A stretch of DNA of 64,000 bases. It comes from Selenomonadaceae bacterium. Its GTDB lineage: Bacteria; Bacillota; Negativicutes; Selenomonadales; Selenomonadaceae. Under the pieces are notes generated by a model that made no database searches, had not been told where the DNA came from, and saw only the letters and a program-made list of their open reading frames with translations. Each line of letters opens with the position of its first letter. Position 1 is the stretch's first letter. A program made the translations under genes and the position numbers. Positions 45,873 to 55,132 of the stretch are shown one piece after another. Location of the stretch: contig JAFZIV010000035.1 in assembly GCA_017554235.1 (NCBI GenBank), positions 1 through 64,000 on the forward strand, in the 5' to 3' direction.

Positions 45873-46692
45873 GGGTTATTCTGGTTGCAAGTTAAAATTA
45901 ATTGAAGATGAACAAAAAAATTATGTAAAAAAATTATCTGTGAGTAAAGATTACAATTCGCGTTTAGAGTCTCAATGTTTAAAGCAGTCTGCAGTTTTTT
46001 TGAACGGGTTCAATAAATGTAATATTTATGATTCGGGATTTCAGGATGGGCTTTTTTACTTTACAATGGAATACGTTCAAGGCAAAACGTTAGCGGAAAA
46101 AATGTTTGATATCAACCTTTATGAAATCGAATTTTTTACATATAAATTGTTACTTCATGCCACAAACTACGAAAAAATAAATTTTGGTGCGGATTCAATA
46201 TTTCAAGCTAAAATTGAGGATTTACAAAAGAAATTATTTAATCGTGTAAAGTTAAATGAAATTTTTAATATCCTTAAAAATTTTTCTTGGCAATACGTTA
46301 TACATTCAAAATGTCACGGAGATTTAACGTTAGAAAATATCATAGTGAGTGGAGAAAAATTGACGCCAATCGATTTTTTAGATTCATTTTATGATTCGTG
46401 GATGATTGACGCCGCAAAAATTCTTCAAGACGTCGACGTTATGTGGTCATATCGTCATATATTGCCAAATAGTAATTTGTTGGTTCGTTTGACGATTATG
46501 CGTGATTTTATTGTACAAAAAATTCGTCATATGTTTATGGGCGATAAAATGATTGAGACTGTCTACATGATTTTGCTTTTAAATTTGATTAGGATATTTC
46601 CTTACGTAAAGGATAGTTTTACAGAGAATTTTCTTTCTGTAAAAATTCCTTACATCGTTGATAAAATAAAAAATCATAAATGGGAGGATTGA
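45862..46692 (+). CDS. Phosphotransferase of the aminoglycoside/choline kinase fold
   Basis: 276 residues. Catalytic loop HSKCHGDLTLENIIVSG (Brenner-type HGD.x4.N) and metal-binding LTPIDFLDSFYDSW. N-lobe has FYFTMEYVQGKTLAEKM, a hinge-like segment. Its neighbours are a GDPD-like gene and a nucleotidyltransferase, so it probably phosphorylates a sugar or amino-alcohol destined for a surface polymer. ATG 45862 after GAGGAAAAATTTT. Base composition is more A+T rich than the core genes. Confidence 0.82.
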   Translation: MNFKGYSGCKLKLIEDEQKNYVKKLSVSKDYNSRLESQCLKQSAVFLNGFNKCNIYDSGFQDGLFYFTMEYVQGKTLAEKMFDINLYEIEFFTYKLLLHATNYEKINFGADSIFQAKIEDLQKKLFNRVKLNEIFNILKNFSWQYVIHSKCHGDLTLENIIVSGEKLTPIDFLDSFYDSWMIDAAKILQDVDVMWSYRHILPNSNLLVRLTIMRDFIVQKIRHMFMGDKMIETVYMILLLNLIRIFPYVKDSFTENFLSVKIPYIVDKIKNHKWED

Positions 46693-46766
46693 TTATGTCA
46701 ACCTTGATAGTTCCCTGTGCCGGACGCTCTACGCGCTTTCCCGGTATGCGTCCTAAATGGATGCTT

Positions 46767-47636
46767 GGGCGTGTTGAATAAGTCTAAATTTGAATCTGTA
46801 CGGCGGCGAGAGTAACAAAATTCAAAAAACAAATGGAAAGTTTATCATAGCGGGTGGCAATGTGGCGGAAGTTTTTGATACGCTGACAAAATCTTTCTAT
46901 GATGTTGCGTGATTTATAAAGTTCATGGTCAAAGTCGTGACGACGAACAGCATTTGACTTATCAGGAATACAAGCAACCGCTTTTTGCTGAAAAATAAAA
47001 TCGCGAATTTCTTCGGAGCAAAAAGCTTTGTCAGCCAAAACTTTTTTGCCGACAAGAGTAATTTTACTCAGCAATTTTATAGCCATCTCGCTGTCATGGA
47101 GATTTCCACTGCTTAACTCAAGAGCGACAAGCTGAAAATATTCGTTTACAAGGGCGTGAATTTTGGTGGTTTTTCCTCCACGCGACACTCCGATATTCTG
47201 ATTTCCGAGAATCTTTCTTGCACCGGCAGCGTGTTGATGTACTTTGCAAAAAGTCGAATCAATCTCGATGAGATAGTAATTTTGGCACTCCGACACGATG
47301 GATTGTAATATTCTTTCAAATACGCCTTGTTCAAGCCATTGACGAAATTTGTGATAAATACTGTTCCAATTTCCGTATTCAGTGGGCAAATCTCTCCAAG
47401 CCGCTCCACTTCCCAATATCCATAAAATTGCATTGAAAACAGTTCGTGGATTTAAGCACGGACGACCTGTGGACTTTGACTTTGGCAAATGCGGTTCAAT
47501 AATTTTCCATTGCTCGTTTGTAACTGAATAACGTCCGTGATAGAATGTGTTCGACACAGGCATTTTCCTTTCTGGTTTTTTTTCTCAAACATATTTTATC
47601 AGAAAGCCTGTGTTTTTTGAGTTTATCAACACGCCC
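46767..47636 (-). mobile_element. IS5-family insertion sequence
   Basis: About 870 bp with inverted ends GGGCGTGTTGAATAA / GGGCGTGTTGATAAA. One intact transposase on the minus strand. Flanked by CTT on the left and TAG on the right; no clear target duplication beyond one T. Confidence 0.88.
46784..47563 (-). CDS. IS5-family transposase
   Basis: 259 residues. N-terminal DUF4096-type segment (VTNEQWKIIEPHLPKSKSTG, GAAWRDLPTEYGNWNSIYHK). The DDE residues appear in LIEIDSTFCKVHQHA, KKVLADKAF and RNIIERFCQRIKNFRHIATR. A single full-length frame, apparently intact. Confidence 0.93.
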   Translation of the reverse strand: MPVSNTFYHGRYSVTNEQWKIIEPHLPKSKSTGRPCLNPRTVFNAILWILGSGAAWRDLPTEYGNWNSIYHKFRQWLEQGVFERILQSIVSECQNYYLIEIDSTFCKVHQHAAGARKILGNQNIGVSRGGKTTKIHALVNEYFQLVALELSSGNLHDSEMAIKLLSKITLVGKKVLADKAFCSEEIRDFIFQQKAVACIPDKSNAVRRHDFDHELYKSRNIIERFCQRIKNFRHIATRYDKLSICFLNFVTLAAVQIQI

Positions 47637-48456
47637 TAGCTATCCTGACGGAAAAATTATGCTTGAAAAATCCATTGAAGGATTGGACTTAAATTATTTT
47701 GATAAAGTGATTATTACAATAGTCAAGGAACATGCTGAAAAATTTTTTGCGGACAAAATTTTGGAAGATATTTTCCATTTTCAAACTTCCGAAAAATTTC
47801 ATCTTTGTATTTTGGACGATTTTACTTCTTGTCAAGCCGAAACGATTCATAAAACTTTAAAATTGTGTGACGTTACTGGAGATTTTGCTGTCAAAGATTC
47901 AGACAATTACATAAAAATTTCTATTCCGTGTCTTGAAAAAAGAAATTTTGTAACAGGAATAAATATAGAAACCTTTCCGCATGAAATAAGGCGGCTTGGT
48001 TCCAAAAGTTTTATTACGGTTAATGAGCAAAATGTTATTCTGGATATTATCGAAAAGAAAATTAAATCTGGAAATATAAGCGTTGGTTTATACGGATTTG
48101 ACGATGCTGAACTTTTTCATGGGGCGTATCTTCATCTTAATTCCACAAGCGTTCCACATCATGAAATTTATCTCAGTCATATCATTTCATATCTTATAGG
48201 TATAGGACAAGCTATTTACCAGTATTTGGAAGCTGAAGATTATGAAGATTGGGGAACGATTCAAGATTGGGATATTGTATTGAAGAAAAAATCTTCTATA
48301 ATAATTTTGGCGGACGAATTACTTTTTCATTGTGACAAAGAAAATTTTATAACGCCAATTAACGAGAATTTAAATGCCATTAAAAAGTTGTATGACGAAG
48401 GTGCGCAGATTATTGTAATGACTTCATTGCCAAATGAATTTAAAAGTTTAATTAAC

Positions 48457-49482
48457 CCGTTGTGCTAGTTGAAAAATGAAGAAACTTCAAAACAAATGTG
48501 CTATACTACAAATAGAAAGACCAGTAGGAGGCACAAAAAAATGATGAAGTTTCAAGAAAATTATACCATAAAACATCAATCCTTTGAAGATTTTATTTTA
48601 TTGATTTTCGTTTTAACAGATGATTTGTATAAGAAAATCGCACCAGATGTTGTAAAGTGCAGAGCTAATATTGAAAAAGCCCTTTTGAGTGATTCTGAAA
48701 TTATCACCATTGCTATTTGTGGAGAAATTATCGGCATTGACTCTGAAAAAGCGTGGTTTAACTTTGTTCAGAAAAATTATCGCCATCTGTTTCCACAAAT
48801 GTGCGATCGTACTCGATTTAATCGCACGCGTCGAAATTTACAACAAGTGAAGAACCTTATTTTTAGTGAACTTTCCACTTATCTCAAAGATGAATTTTTG
48901 ATAGCCGACAGTTTTCCGCTTGAAGTGTGTAAATTCGGACGCGCTCATTTTTGTAAATCCTTCAAATATGACGGAGCAATCTACGGTTACTGTGCCGCTA
49001 AAAAACAAACTTATTTCGGCTATAAGGTTCACGCTCTTACTACCATTGACGGTGCAGTTATGATTTTTGAGATAACTCCTGCAAATATTGATGACAGGAA
49101 AGGACTTCGAGATATGATTTCTGATTTCACTGATTTTTACTCAATTTTTGGTGATAAAGGTTATGTGGATAAAAACTTGGAAATGGAATTGAAACAGCGC
49201 GGACAAAGACTTCTTGCCTTGCAACGTGATAATTCAAAAATAATTTGGTCTGACATAGGGCGTAAATTTATTCTGAAATACCGCAAACGAATTGAAACAG
49301 TGTTTTCGCAACTTACAGAGCAATTTAATGCGGGGCGTGTGTTGGCTAAATCTTTTCGTGGGCTTTCTGTCAGACTCTTAACCAAAATTCTCGCGTTTAA
49401 TTTATGCCTTTTTATCAATAAAATTTATAAACTTGATTTTTCTATGGTTAAATCTTTGCTTTTTTAAAGCTAGCACAACGAG
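48457..49482 (+). mobile_element. IS982-family insertion sequence
   Basis: About 1026 bp. Inverted ends CGTTGTGCTAG (left) and CTAGCACAACG (right). TTAAC at both outer edges may be a target duplication, although it could also be part of the ends. Confidence 0.85.
48541..49467 (+). CDS. IS982-family transposase
   Basis: About 308 residues. DDE domain with IADSFPLEVCKFGRAHF, SIFGDKGYVDKNLE and RIETVFSQLTEQFNAGRV, typical of the IS982 group. ATG 48541 follows AGGAGGCAC; translation from 48469 would give an unrelated N-terminus. Intact. Confidence 0.92.
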   Translation: MMKFQENYTIKHQSFEDFILLIFVLTDDLYKKIAPDVVKCRANIEKALLSDSEIITIAICGEIIGIDSEKAWFNFVQKNYRHLFPQMCDRTRFNRTRRNLQQVKNLIFSELSTYLKDEFLIADSFPLEVCKFGRAHFCKSFKYDGAIYGYCAAKKQTYFGYKVHALTTIDGAVMIFEITPANIDDRKGLRDMISDFTDFYSIFGDKGYVDKNLEMELKQRGQRLLALQRDNSKIIWSDIGRKFILKYRKRIETVFSQLTEQFNAGRVLAKSFRGLSVRLLTKILAFNLCLFINKIYKLDFSMVKSLLF

Positions 49483-49546
49483 TTAACTACAAAGATGAAG
49501 ACGAATAAAAAACCGCCGAACATTAAGCCGACGGTTAAAAATTTGC

Positions 49547-49572
49547 GCGGAGGAAAATCTCCGCATTTTTTT
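49547..49572 (+). terminator. Terminator after the nucleotidyltransferase gene
   Basis: GCGGAG-GAAAAT-CTCCGC followed by ATTTTTTTA. A second imperfect stem, AACCGCCG...CGACGGTT, precedes it. It lies between convergent genes and may also serve scrB. Confidence 0.8.
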
Positions 49573-49574
49573 AT

Positions 49575-51134
49575 TTAAGCGTAATTTAATTTGCCGAGCT
49601 GCCAAATTTTGCCGGAAACATTTTCAATAGGTTTATCAGCAGAAATTTCAAGCTTAGGTTGAACGTTGCTTTCAGGATAAACAAGCATACTTGCCGCTTC
49701 TTCGCCGTCCTGCATGAAAATTTCAATAGCGGAATGGTCGACGAACATACGAAGTTGCAAAGTTTCATCAGCGTAAAGTTTAAATTTGCGAATGCCAATA
49801 TTGACATCGGTGTTTTTGCCGTCACTGAAGGGGCGAATACCTTTGCCGCCAAGTTTCATACCGTTGCGGTCAATAGTCATAAGTTGAGTTGCACGCTCGT
49901 AGGAAATGGCAATTTTTTCATCGCCATAATTAAGATCGATTGCAACTTTCTGCGCGTCGCCAAATTTAATTGTAATATCAGTTTCTGTACCGTCGCCGAG
50001 TTGTTCAGAAATATTTTGCGCGTTGCTTACGTTGACTTCTTTGCAAGATTGACGGAGATTTTCAATTTCTTTAACAGGCGCGGAATAAATATGACCTTGT
50101 TTAAGAGTCAATTCACGCGGCATTGTCAAGCAGTACAGCCAACCATTTTCAGCGGAAGCAACCGTATCTGTAAGGTCGGGCATACCAATCCAGCCAACTA
50201 AAATTTGTCTCTTGCCGTCATTGAAAACTTGCGGAGAATAGAAATCAAATCCTCTGTCCAATTCTTGGAAGACACTGGGCAACATTTCAAGACTGTCAAC
50301 GGAGAAATGTCCTACGAAGTAACCTGCCAAGCAGTGATTCTGATATTTAAATTCTTGATGCGGAACGCCTTGCGGACATACAATCAAAACGTCCGTGTCG
50401 TCGAAACGCAACAGATTCGGACATTCCCACATATAACCGAAGTCGTAGTAATCGGTCTTGACTTCGCCTAAAAGTTCAAACTCATTCTTTTTGTCGGTCT
50501 CTCTGTAAATCAAAGTTGTGCCGTTAGTCGGACGAGAACTTTTTGCGGGATAGTCACTCATACGTTGCGCCGCCATTGCAAAATAGCGTTTGCCGCGACG
50601 ATAGAAGAAATTAGGATCTCTAAAGTGAGCCGTGTAACCTTCGGGATTGCCCCTTACAATAATTTCTTCTTTAACAACGCTTCCGTCGTCCTGCAAAGTG
50701 CCGTAACGTTGAACTACTGAACGTCTATACTCTTCATCACGAGCATTTGCGGTATAGAATACGCGGACTTTGCCGTCTTCAACGAAACCGCAACCGCTGT
50801 GACAACCGTCTTTGTCGTACTCGTCGCCGGGCCACAAAGAAAGTTCGGGATAAGAATAATTGATGAAGTCGCGCGTTTTAACGTGCATCCAAGATTTATT
50901 TTTGTGCCAGTTCTGATTCTGCGGAACGGGATTCCACTGACAGAAAATGTGATAAACGCCGTCGCAAAAGCAAAGACCGTTAGGGTCGCTTATCAAAGAA
51001 AAAGGCGCGTCAATGTGGAAGTTATTATGCCACTTGTCGGTAAACGGCATGGCTTTTTTTACATTTTCGTCAACAGCCTGTTTGTTAAAACGAAGTTTAA
51101 TTTCTTCTAACTTTTCGCCGGATTTTTTTGCCAT
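49575..51134 (-). CDS. scrB: GH32 sucrose-6-phosphate hydrolase / invertase
   Basis: About 519 residues. Five-bladed propeller with nucleophile in FSLISDPNGLCFCDGVYHIF, stabiliser in AHFRDPNFFYRRGKR and acid/base in MWECPNLLRF. A C-terminal beta sandwich follows (LRMFVDHSAIEIFMQDGEE). The exact substrate (sucrose-6-phosphate, sucrose or fructan) is not certain. ATG 51134 after GGGAG. No PTS permease or regulator is adjacent. Confidence 0.92.
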   Translation of the reverse strand: MAKKSGEKLEEIKLRFNKQAVDENVKKAMPFTDKWHNNFHIDAPFSLISDPNGLCFCDGVYHIFCQWNPVPQNQNWHKNKSWMHVKTRDFINYSYPELSLWPGDEYDKDGCHSGCGFVEDGKVRVFYTANARDEEYRRSVVQRYGTLQDDGSVVKEEIIVRGNPEGYTAHFRDPNFFYRRGKRYFAMAAQRMSDYPAKSSRPTNGTTLIYRETDKKNEFELLGEVKTDYYDFGYMWECPNLLRFDDTDVLIVCPQGVPHQEFKYQNHCLAGYFVGHFSVDSLEMLPSVFQELDRGFDFYSPQVFNDGKRQILVGWIGMPDLTDTVASAENGWLYCLTMPRELTLKQGHIYSAPVKEIENLRQSCKEVNVSNAQNISEQLGDGTETDITIKFGDAQKVAIDLNYGDEKIAISYERATQLMTIDRNGMKLGGKGIRPFSDGKNTDVNIGIRKFKLYADETLQLRMFVDHSAIEIFMQDGEEAASMLVYPESNVQPKLEISADKPIENVSGKIWQLGKLNYA

Positions 51135-51153
51135 TAAAATTTCTCCCTTCACA

Positions 51154-51217
51154 TTAGTGGTCAGTGATCAGTGGTCAGTGGTCAGAAATTTTTCACTGAT
51201 TACTTTTCACTGATCAC
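51154..51217. repeat. Intergenic inverted word repeat (AGTGGTCAGTGATCAG type)
   Basis: Three to four AGTG(G/A)TCAGTG words, then the inverted TTTCACTGATTACTTTTCACTGATCACTT. The TGA of TGATCAGTG is the stop codon of the hybrid kinase gene on the minus strand (51214-51216). Confidence 0.75.
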
Positions 51218-54009
51218 TTTGCCCTTAAACCTATATATTCTGCCAGCGTCTCGTACAAATGTTCAGGTTCAACGGGTTTAGTTAAATGCGCATTCATACC
51301 CGCCTGCAAACTTCTTTGTACATCTTCGTCAAAAGCATTCGCCGTAAGCGCGATTATCGGAACTGTTTTAGCGTCTTTTCTGTCCAATGCACGAATTTTT
51401 TCAGTTGCCGTCAATCCGTCCATTATGGGCATACGAATATCCATTAAAACCGCGTCATAATAATTCAGCGGCGACTTCTCAAACATTTCAACAACCTGCT
51501 TACCATTTTCACCATGCTCAACCTCCATGTCCTGCATTTTCAAAATCTCCTTGATAATCTCCGCGTTTACGAACATATCTTCAGCCAATAAAATTCGTTT
51601 ACCCGTCAAATCGACAGGTTCTTTTTCCGTACCAAGTAAAATCTTCTTTTGTTCAAGTGCTTGACCGAATTCTTCCATAACCGTCGTGGTGAAAAGAGGT
51701 TTTGACATAAAACGATCAACGCCGGCTTTCAACGCCTCATCCATCACCTCCTCCCAACTGTATGAAGTCAAAATGATAATCGCAGATTCATCGCCGATAA
51801 TTTCGCGTACTCTGCGAGTTACTTCTATACCATCAAGCTCGGGCATTCGCCAATCAATTAAAAGCAAATTATAGGAGTCCTGCCGCGCCTGATGAATTTT
51901 AACCATTTCTATGGCTTCCTTGCCGCTTAATGTAGTTTCAACCGAAATTCCTAAGTCTTCCAAAATTAATTTGGCATGTTCGCAAGCTATTGCGTCGTCG
52001 TCTACTACCAAAACTTTTAAGTCTTTTGCTCTGATACTTTTAGCGTCTAAACGTATTCTGTCAGATTTGCGCAAAGTTATATTGACGATAAATTCCGAGC
52101 CGACACCTTTTTGAGACTTGACGGAAATATTTCCGTTCATCATCTCGACGATATTTTTTGTAATGGGCATTCCTAAACCCGTGCCGCCGTAAGCATTATG
52201 GGACGATGAATCTTCTTGACTGAATACGTCAAAAATTTTCGGCAAGTAACTTTCGTCCATGCCAATTCCTGTGTCCTTAATGATAAAGCGTAAGGTCGTT
52301 TTATTTTCAAAATACGCTGTTTTTTCGACTGTGAAAGTAATTTTGCCTTTGTGCGTGAACTTAACGGCATTACCCAAAATATTTATCAGAACTTGTTTAA
52401 GTTTTGTCGAGTCTCCGATATAAAATTCATCGATTTTACCGATAACATTGCAGTCATACTCTATACCTTTTACGGCGCATTGATTGCCAAACATTGTATT
52501 AATCTGTTCAAGCAAGGTGCTGAAAGAAAATTCTTCATTCTTAAGCGTCATACGTCCGCTTTCAATGCGGCTCATATCTAAAATATCATTTATCAAGCTA
52601 AGTAAATGCCGAGCACTTTCGCCAATTTTTGTTAAATGACTGCGCGTCTTTTCGGGAAGATTCGGCTCTTTCAACGCAATACTGTCAAGACCAATAATCG
52701 CATTCATCGGCGTGCGCATTTCGTGACTCATGCTTGACAAAAACGCCGTCTTAGCAACGTTGGCTTGATTTGCAGTGTCGAGAGCCTCTTTCAACTGTGC
52801 ATTGCGCGTAATTTGTTCGCGTTGCAATTCGGTAGTGTCAGATTTAAGAAGGATATAAAATTTTGCTTCCTTATTTACCAAATAAAATACGAATCGCTTA
52901 TAAAAAATTTCTCCGCCAATTTTGCAGGAAATAGTTACTTCATAAGGTTCATTTTTTTCCAGACTGCGTTCAATGCGTTTTAAATTGAGTAATTCAAGAT
53001 ATTTTTTCGTTTCTTTTTCAGTTCCGCTTAAAACGGGTTTAACTTGCTCTTCAATGTATTTTGTGTAACTGCCGGTCTTTTCTTTCGGGAAAATACTTCC
53101 GCCGGTAACTTTATCTGCTTCGCCGATAATAACTCCGTAAACATCATCGACAATATAAGTTATCATATCGTATTGTTCAACGAGTGCTTTATTTAAAATC
53201 GCATCATTGACCATTTCTTTGTTACAGTTGCGTTCGGTAATAAACGCCATAATGTCGCCGGTAGAAGGATTTCTGCTAAGTGTGACATTGTAATTGACGA
53301 AACATTTTTGCCCGTCAGTCAGTTGGCAGAAAAAAATATCTGACAAATTTGTAATTCCGTTTTGATAAGCGATTAAAAGTTTTTTTGTGTTGAAATTTCT
53401 TTTAAAGCGTTTTTTGTCTCGTTCCAGCGGAAAATATTCCAAATTTTTTTCAAAAGTTTCAGCAACCGTCATTCTGAAAAATTCTTTTCCGTCCAAGCTA
53501 TGTCCGTGACAATCCTCGACAATTCCTTCAGTCAAATTCAGACGAATTGAAAGTAAGCTGTCACTTGAAATATTTTCTAATTCACTGCGAATACCTTCAT
53601 AAAGATTTTTTGCACGCTGTTCATTTTCTCTAATTGAAGTTACATCAAAGTAAAGGCAATACGCATACCAAATACCGTCTTCCTCGACGAAAGAATAATG
53701 GATATTTACCCAAATCCAATTTCCTTTGATTGTGTGCTTACGAATATTTAAACTGTTTGTGCCGGACTTCGTGACATGATGTAGAAAAAGATAGGCAACC
53801 TCTGCGCGGTCGTTAGGGTGGATACTGTTCATAGATCCGCCGCTTTCCAACTCAATAAATTCTTCCTCTGTTCCTTCCATCATTTTAAGAAATTCTTCCG
53901 AACACCATATCGGAAAATATTTTCCGTCTGATTCTACGCGCATTAAAACAGCGTTGGTATCCAACGAATTGAAAATTTTTTCGTAAAAATTCGGTTTAAA
54001 ATTTTGCAT
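51214..54009 (-). CDS. Cytoplasmic hybrid histidine kinase with two receiver domains
   Basis: 931 residues. A PAS domain (about 20-135; SIHPNDRAEVAYLFLHH), a second sensory region (about 140-400), HisKA with H in SSMSHEMRTPMNAIIG (about 430), HATPase with NAVKFTHKGKITF and DTGIGMDESYLP and YGGTGLGMPI, receiver 1 (LKVLVVDDDAIACEH, LLLIDWRMPELDGIEV) and receiver 2 (KRILLAEDMFVNAEI, AVLMDIRMPIMDGLTA). No membrane segments. Target output is unknown; no partner regulator is adjacent. ATG 54009. Stop codon lies in the repeat at 51154-51217. Confidence 0.95.
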   Translation of the reverse strand: MQNFKPNFYEKIFNSLDTNAVLMRVESDGKYFPIWCSEEFLKMMEGTEEEFIELESGGSMNSIHPNDRAEVAYLFLHHVTKSGTNSLNIRKHTIKGNWIWVNIHYSFVEEDGIWYAYCLYFDVTSIRENEQRAKNLYEGIRSELENISSDSLLSIRLNLTEGIVEDCHGHSLDGKEFFRMTVAETFEKNLEYFPLERDKKRFKRNFNTKKLLIAYQNGITNLSDIFFCQLTDGQKCFVNYNVTLSRNPSTGDIMAFITERNCNKEMVNDAILNKALVEQYDMITYIVDDVYGVIIGEADKVTGGSIFPKEKTGSYTKYIEEQVKPVLSGTEKETKKYLELLNLKRIERSLEKNEPYEVTISCKIGGEIFYKRFVFYLVNKEAKFYILLKSDTTELQREQITRNAQLKEALDTANQANVAKTAFLSSMSHEMRTPMNAIIGLDSIALKEPNLPEKTRSHLTKIGESARHLLSLINDILDMSRIESGRMTLKNEEFSFSTLLEQINTMFGNQCAVKGIEYDCNVIGKIDEFYIGDSTKLKQVLINILGNAVKFTHKGKITFTVEKTAYFENKTTLRFIIKDTGIGMDESYLPKIFDVFSQEDSSSHNAYGGTGLGMPITKNIVEMMNGNISVKSQKGVGSEFIVNITLRKSDRIRLDAKSIRAKDLKVLVVDDDAIACEHAKLILEDLGISVETTLSGKEAIEMVKIHQARQDSYNLLLIDWRMPELDGIEVTRRVREIIGDESAIIILTSYSWEEVMDEALKAGVDRFMSKPLFTTTVMEEFGQALEQKKILLGTEKEPVDLTGKRILLAEDMFVNAEIIKEILKMQDMEVEHGENGKQVVEMFEKSPLNYYDAVLMDIRMPIMDGLTATEKIRALDRKDAKTVPIIALTANAFDEDVQRSLQAGMNAHLTKPVEPEHLYETLAEYIGLRAK

Positions 54010-54078
54010 AAGCCTTTCCTTACTACTAGTTTTTAAATTTTTATGCTAAAATAAATCCATTGGAAGGAGGAAAAAATT

Positions 54079-54810
54079 TTGAAAGATTTACTTGACGTGC
54101 ATACGCACACAACTGCGAGCGGTCACGCTTACGGATCGCTTTATGAAAATATTTCTGCGGCTAAAGCTAAAGGTCTTGAACTTGTCGGAATATCAGATCA
54201 CGCGCCGAAAATGCCGGGAACTTCGCATGAGATTTACTTTTTGAACTTCAGAGTAATTCCCCGCGAAATTAACGGAATCAAAGTTGTAATGGGCGCGGAA
54301 CTGAATATTTTGGATTATTACGGCAGTACCGATTTACCCGCGCAGATTTTAAAATGTTTGGACTACGCGATTGCAAGTTTACACGATGTTTGTATAAATG
54401 CCGGAACTGTTGCTGAAAATACTTCTGCGTTAATCGGCGCGATGAAAAATCCTCATGTCGTGATAATCGGTCACCCTGATAATCCGAAATATCCCGTTGA
54501 CTTTGACGCGCTTGCTAAGGCGGCGGCTGACAATAAAGTTTTGCTGGAAATTAATAATAGTTCCTACAAATCTTTTGGCTACCGCGCAGGTTCGCGTGAA
54601 AATGCCCAAATTATGCTTGCCGCTTGCAAAAAGTATGGCGCAAAAGTCATTATGGGCAGTGACGCCCACATTGATTCAGATGTCGGCAATCACGAACTTT
54701 CCAAAGAAATTCTTACCGAAAATAATTTTCCGCCTGAACTCGTCATCAATAACAGCGTTGAAAAATTTTTCGACTGTGTGAATTTTAGAAAATCCTTAAC
54801 GAATATTTAA
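54079..54810 (+). CDS. PHP-domain phosphoesterase (YcdX-like)
   Basis: 243 residues. PHP metal motifs: DVHTHTTASGHAYGSLYENI, GISDHAPKMPG, GAELNILD, VIIGHPDNP and GSDAHIDSDVG. These fit the YcdX-type trinuclear phosphatase branch; histidinol phosphatase is an alternative but has a different layout. TTG 54079 follows GGAAGGAGG. Confidence 0.92.
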   Translation: MKDLLDVHTHTTASGHAYGSLYENISAAKAKGLELVGISDHAPKMPGTSHEIYFLNFRVIPREINGIKVVMGAELNILDYYGSTDLPAQILKCLDYAIASLHDVCINAGTVAENTSALIGAMKNPHVVIIGHPDNPKYPVDFDALAKAAADNKVLLEINNSSYKSFGYRAGSRENAQIMLAACKKYGAKVIMGSDAHIDSDVGNHELSKEILTENNFPPELVINNSVEKFFDCVNFRKSLTNI

Positions 54811-54912
54811 TTTGCCATAATTGCAAATTTACCTTCAAACTTTAAAAAAAAAATCTCAAAAAATTTATCGATTGAAATTCTATAAGGTGTTTGCAAAGTC
54901 AACATTGGTATA

Positions 54913-55018
54913 GGTGAGGCGCACAAGGACGTGCGCCCGCCCGCACCCTGAGCGTGATGCGAAGGTTGCGGGCTGTTTCTCTTTTGTTACTTTTCTCTTT
55001 GCGCCAAAGAGAAAAGTA
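54913..55018. repeat. Dispersed double-hairpin element
   Basis: GTGAGGCGCACAAGGACGT, then a G+C-rich stem GCCCGCA-N-TGCGGGC, then a perfect 14-bp stem TACTTTTCTCTTTG-CGC-CAAAGAGAAAAGTA (54988-55018). A shortened copy lies at 19977-20036. Confidence 0.75.
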
Positions 55019-55087
55019 TATTCAAAAATGTAAAATTTTTTTCAACTTGGAATTTACCAACTGCCCCTAAGTTTTTTCGCAAATTTC

Positions 55088-55116
55088 TTTACAAACTTTT
55101 TTTCTTTTGGTACAAT
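55088..55116 (+). promoter_or_regulatory. Promoter of the YvyF-like gene
   Basis: TTTACA, 17 bp, TACAAT, 17 bp before the ATG at 55133. Confidence 0.65.
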
Positions 55117-55132
55117 CGACACGGTGATTGAT

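Larger units (their letters stand above)
46695..49508 (+). pseudogene. Nucleotidyltransferase gene split by two IS insertions
   Basis: Starts MSTLIVPCAGRSTRFPGMRP, a sugar/choline-phosphate nucleotidyltransferase signature (GxGxRF type). After removal of the IS at 46767-47636 it continues KWML-SYPDGKIMLEKSIEGL and then about 270 residues to KSLIN at 48456. After removal of the IS at 48457-49482 it ends YKDEDE-stop at 49508. Frame is kept across both joins, so the insertions look recent. The C-terminal part (about residues 230-300) resembles a HAD-type phosphatase segment (IIILADELLFHCDKENFITP). Confidence 0.8.
54811..55132. other. Intergenic stretch with dispersed hairpin element and promoter
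   Basis: No gene. It contains the hairpin element at 54913-55018 and, nearer the next gene, a promoter at 55088-55116. The rest is A+T rich. Confidence 0.6.

Noticed and set aside
51154-51217. CRISPR array
   Set aside because: The word repeats are short, degenerate, without uniform spacers, and are inverted rather than directly repeated; no cas gene is present.
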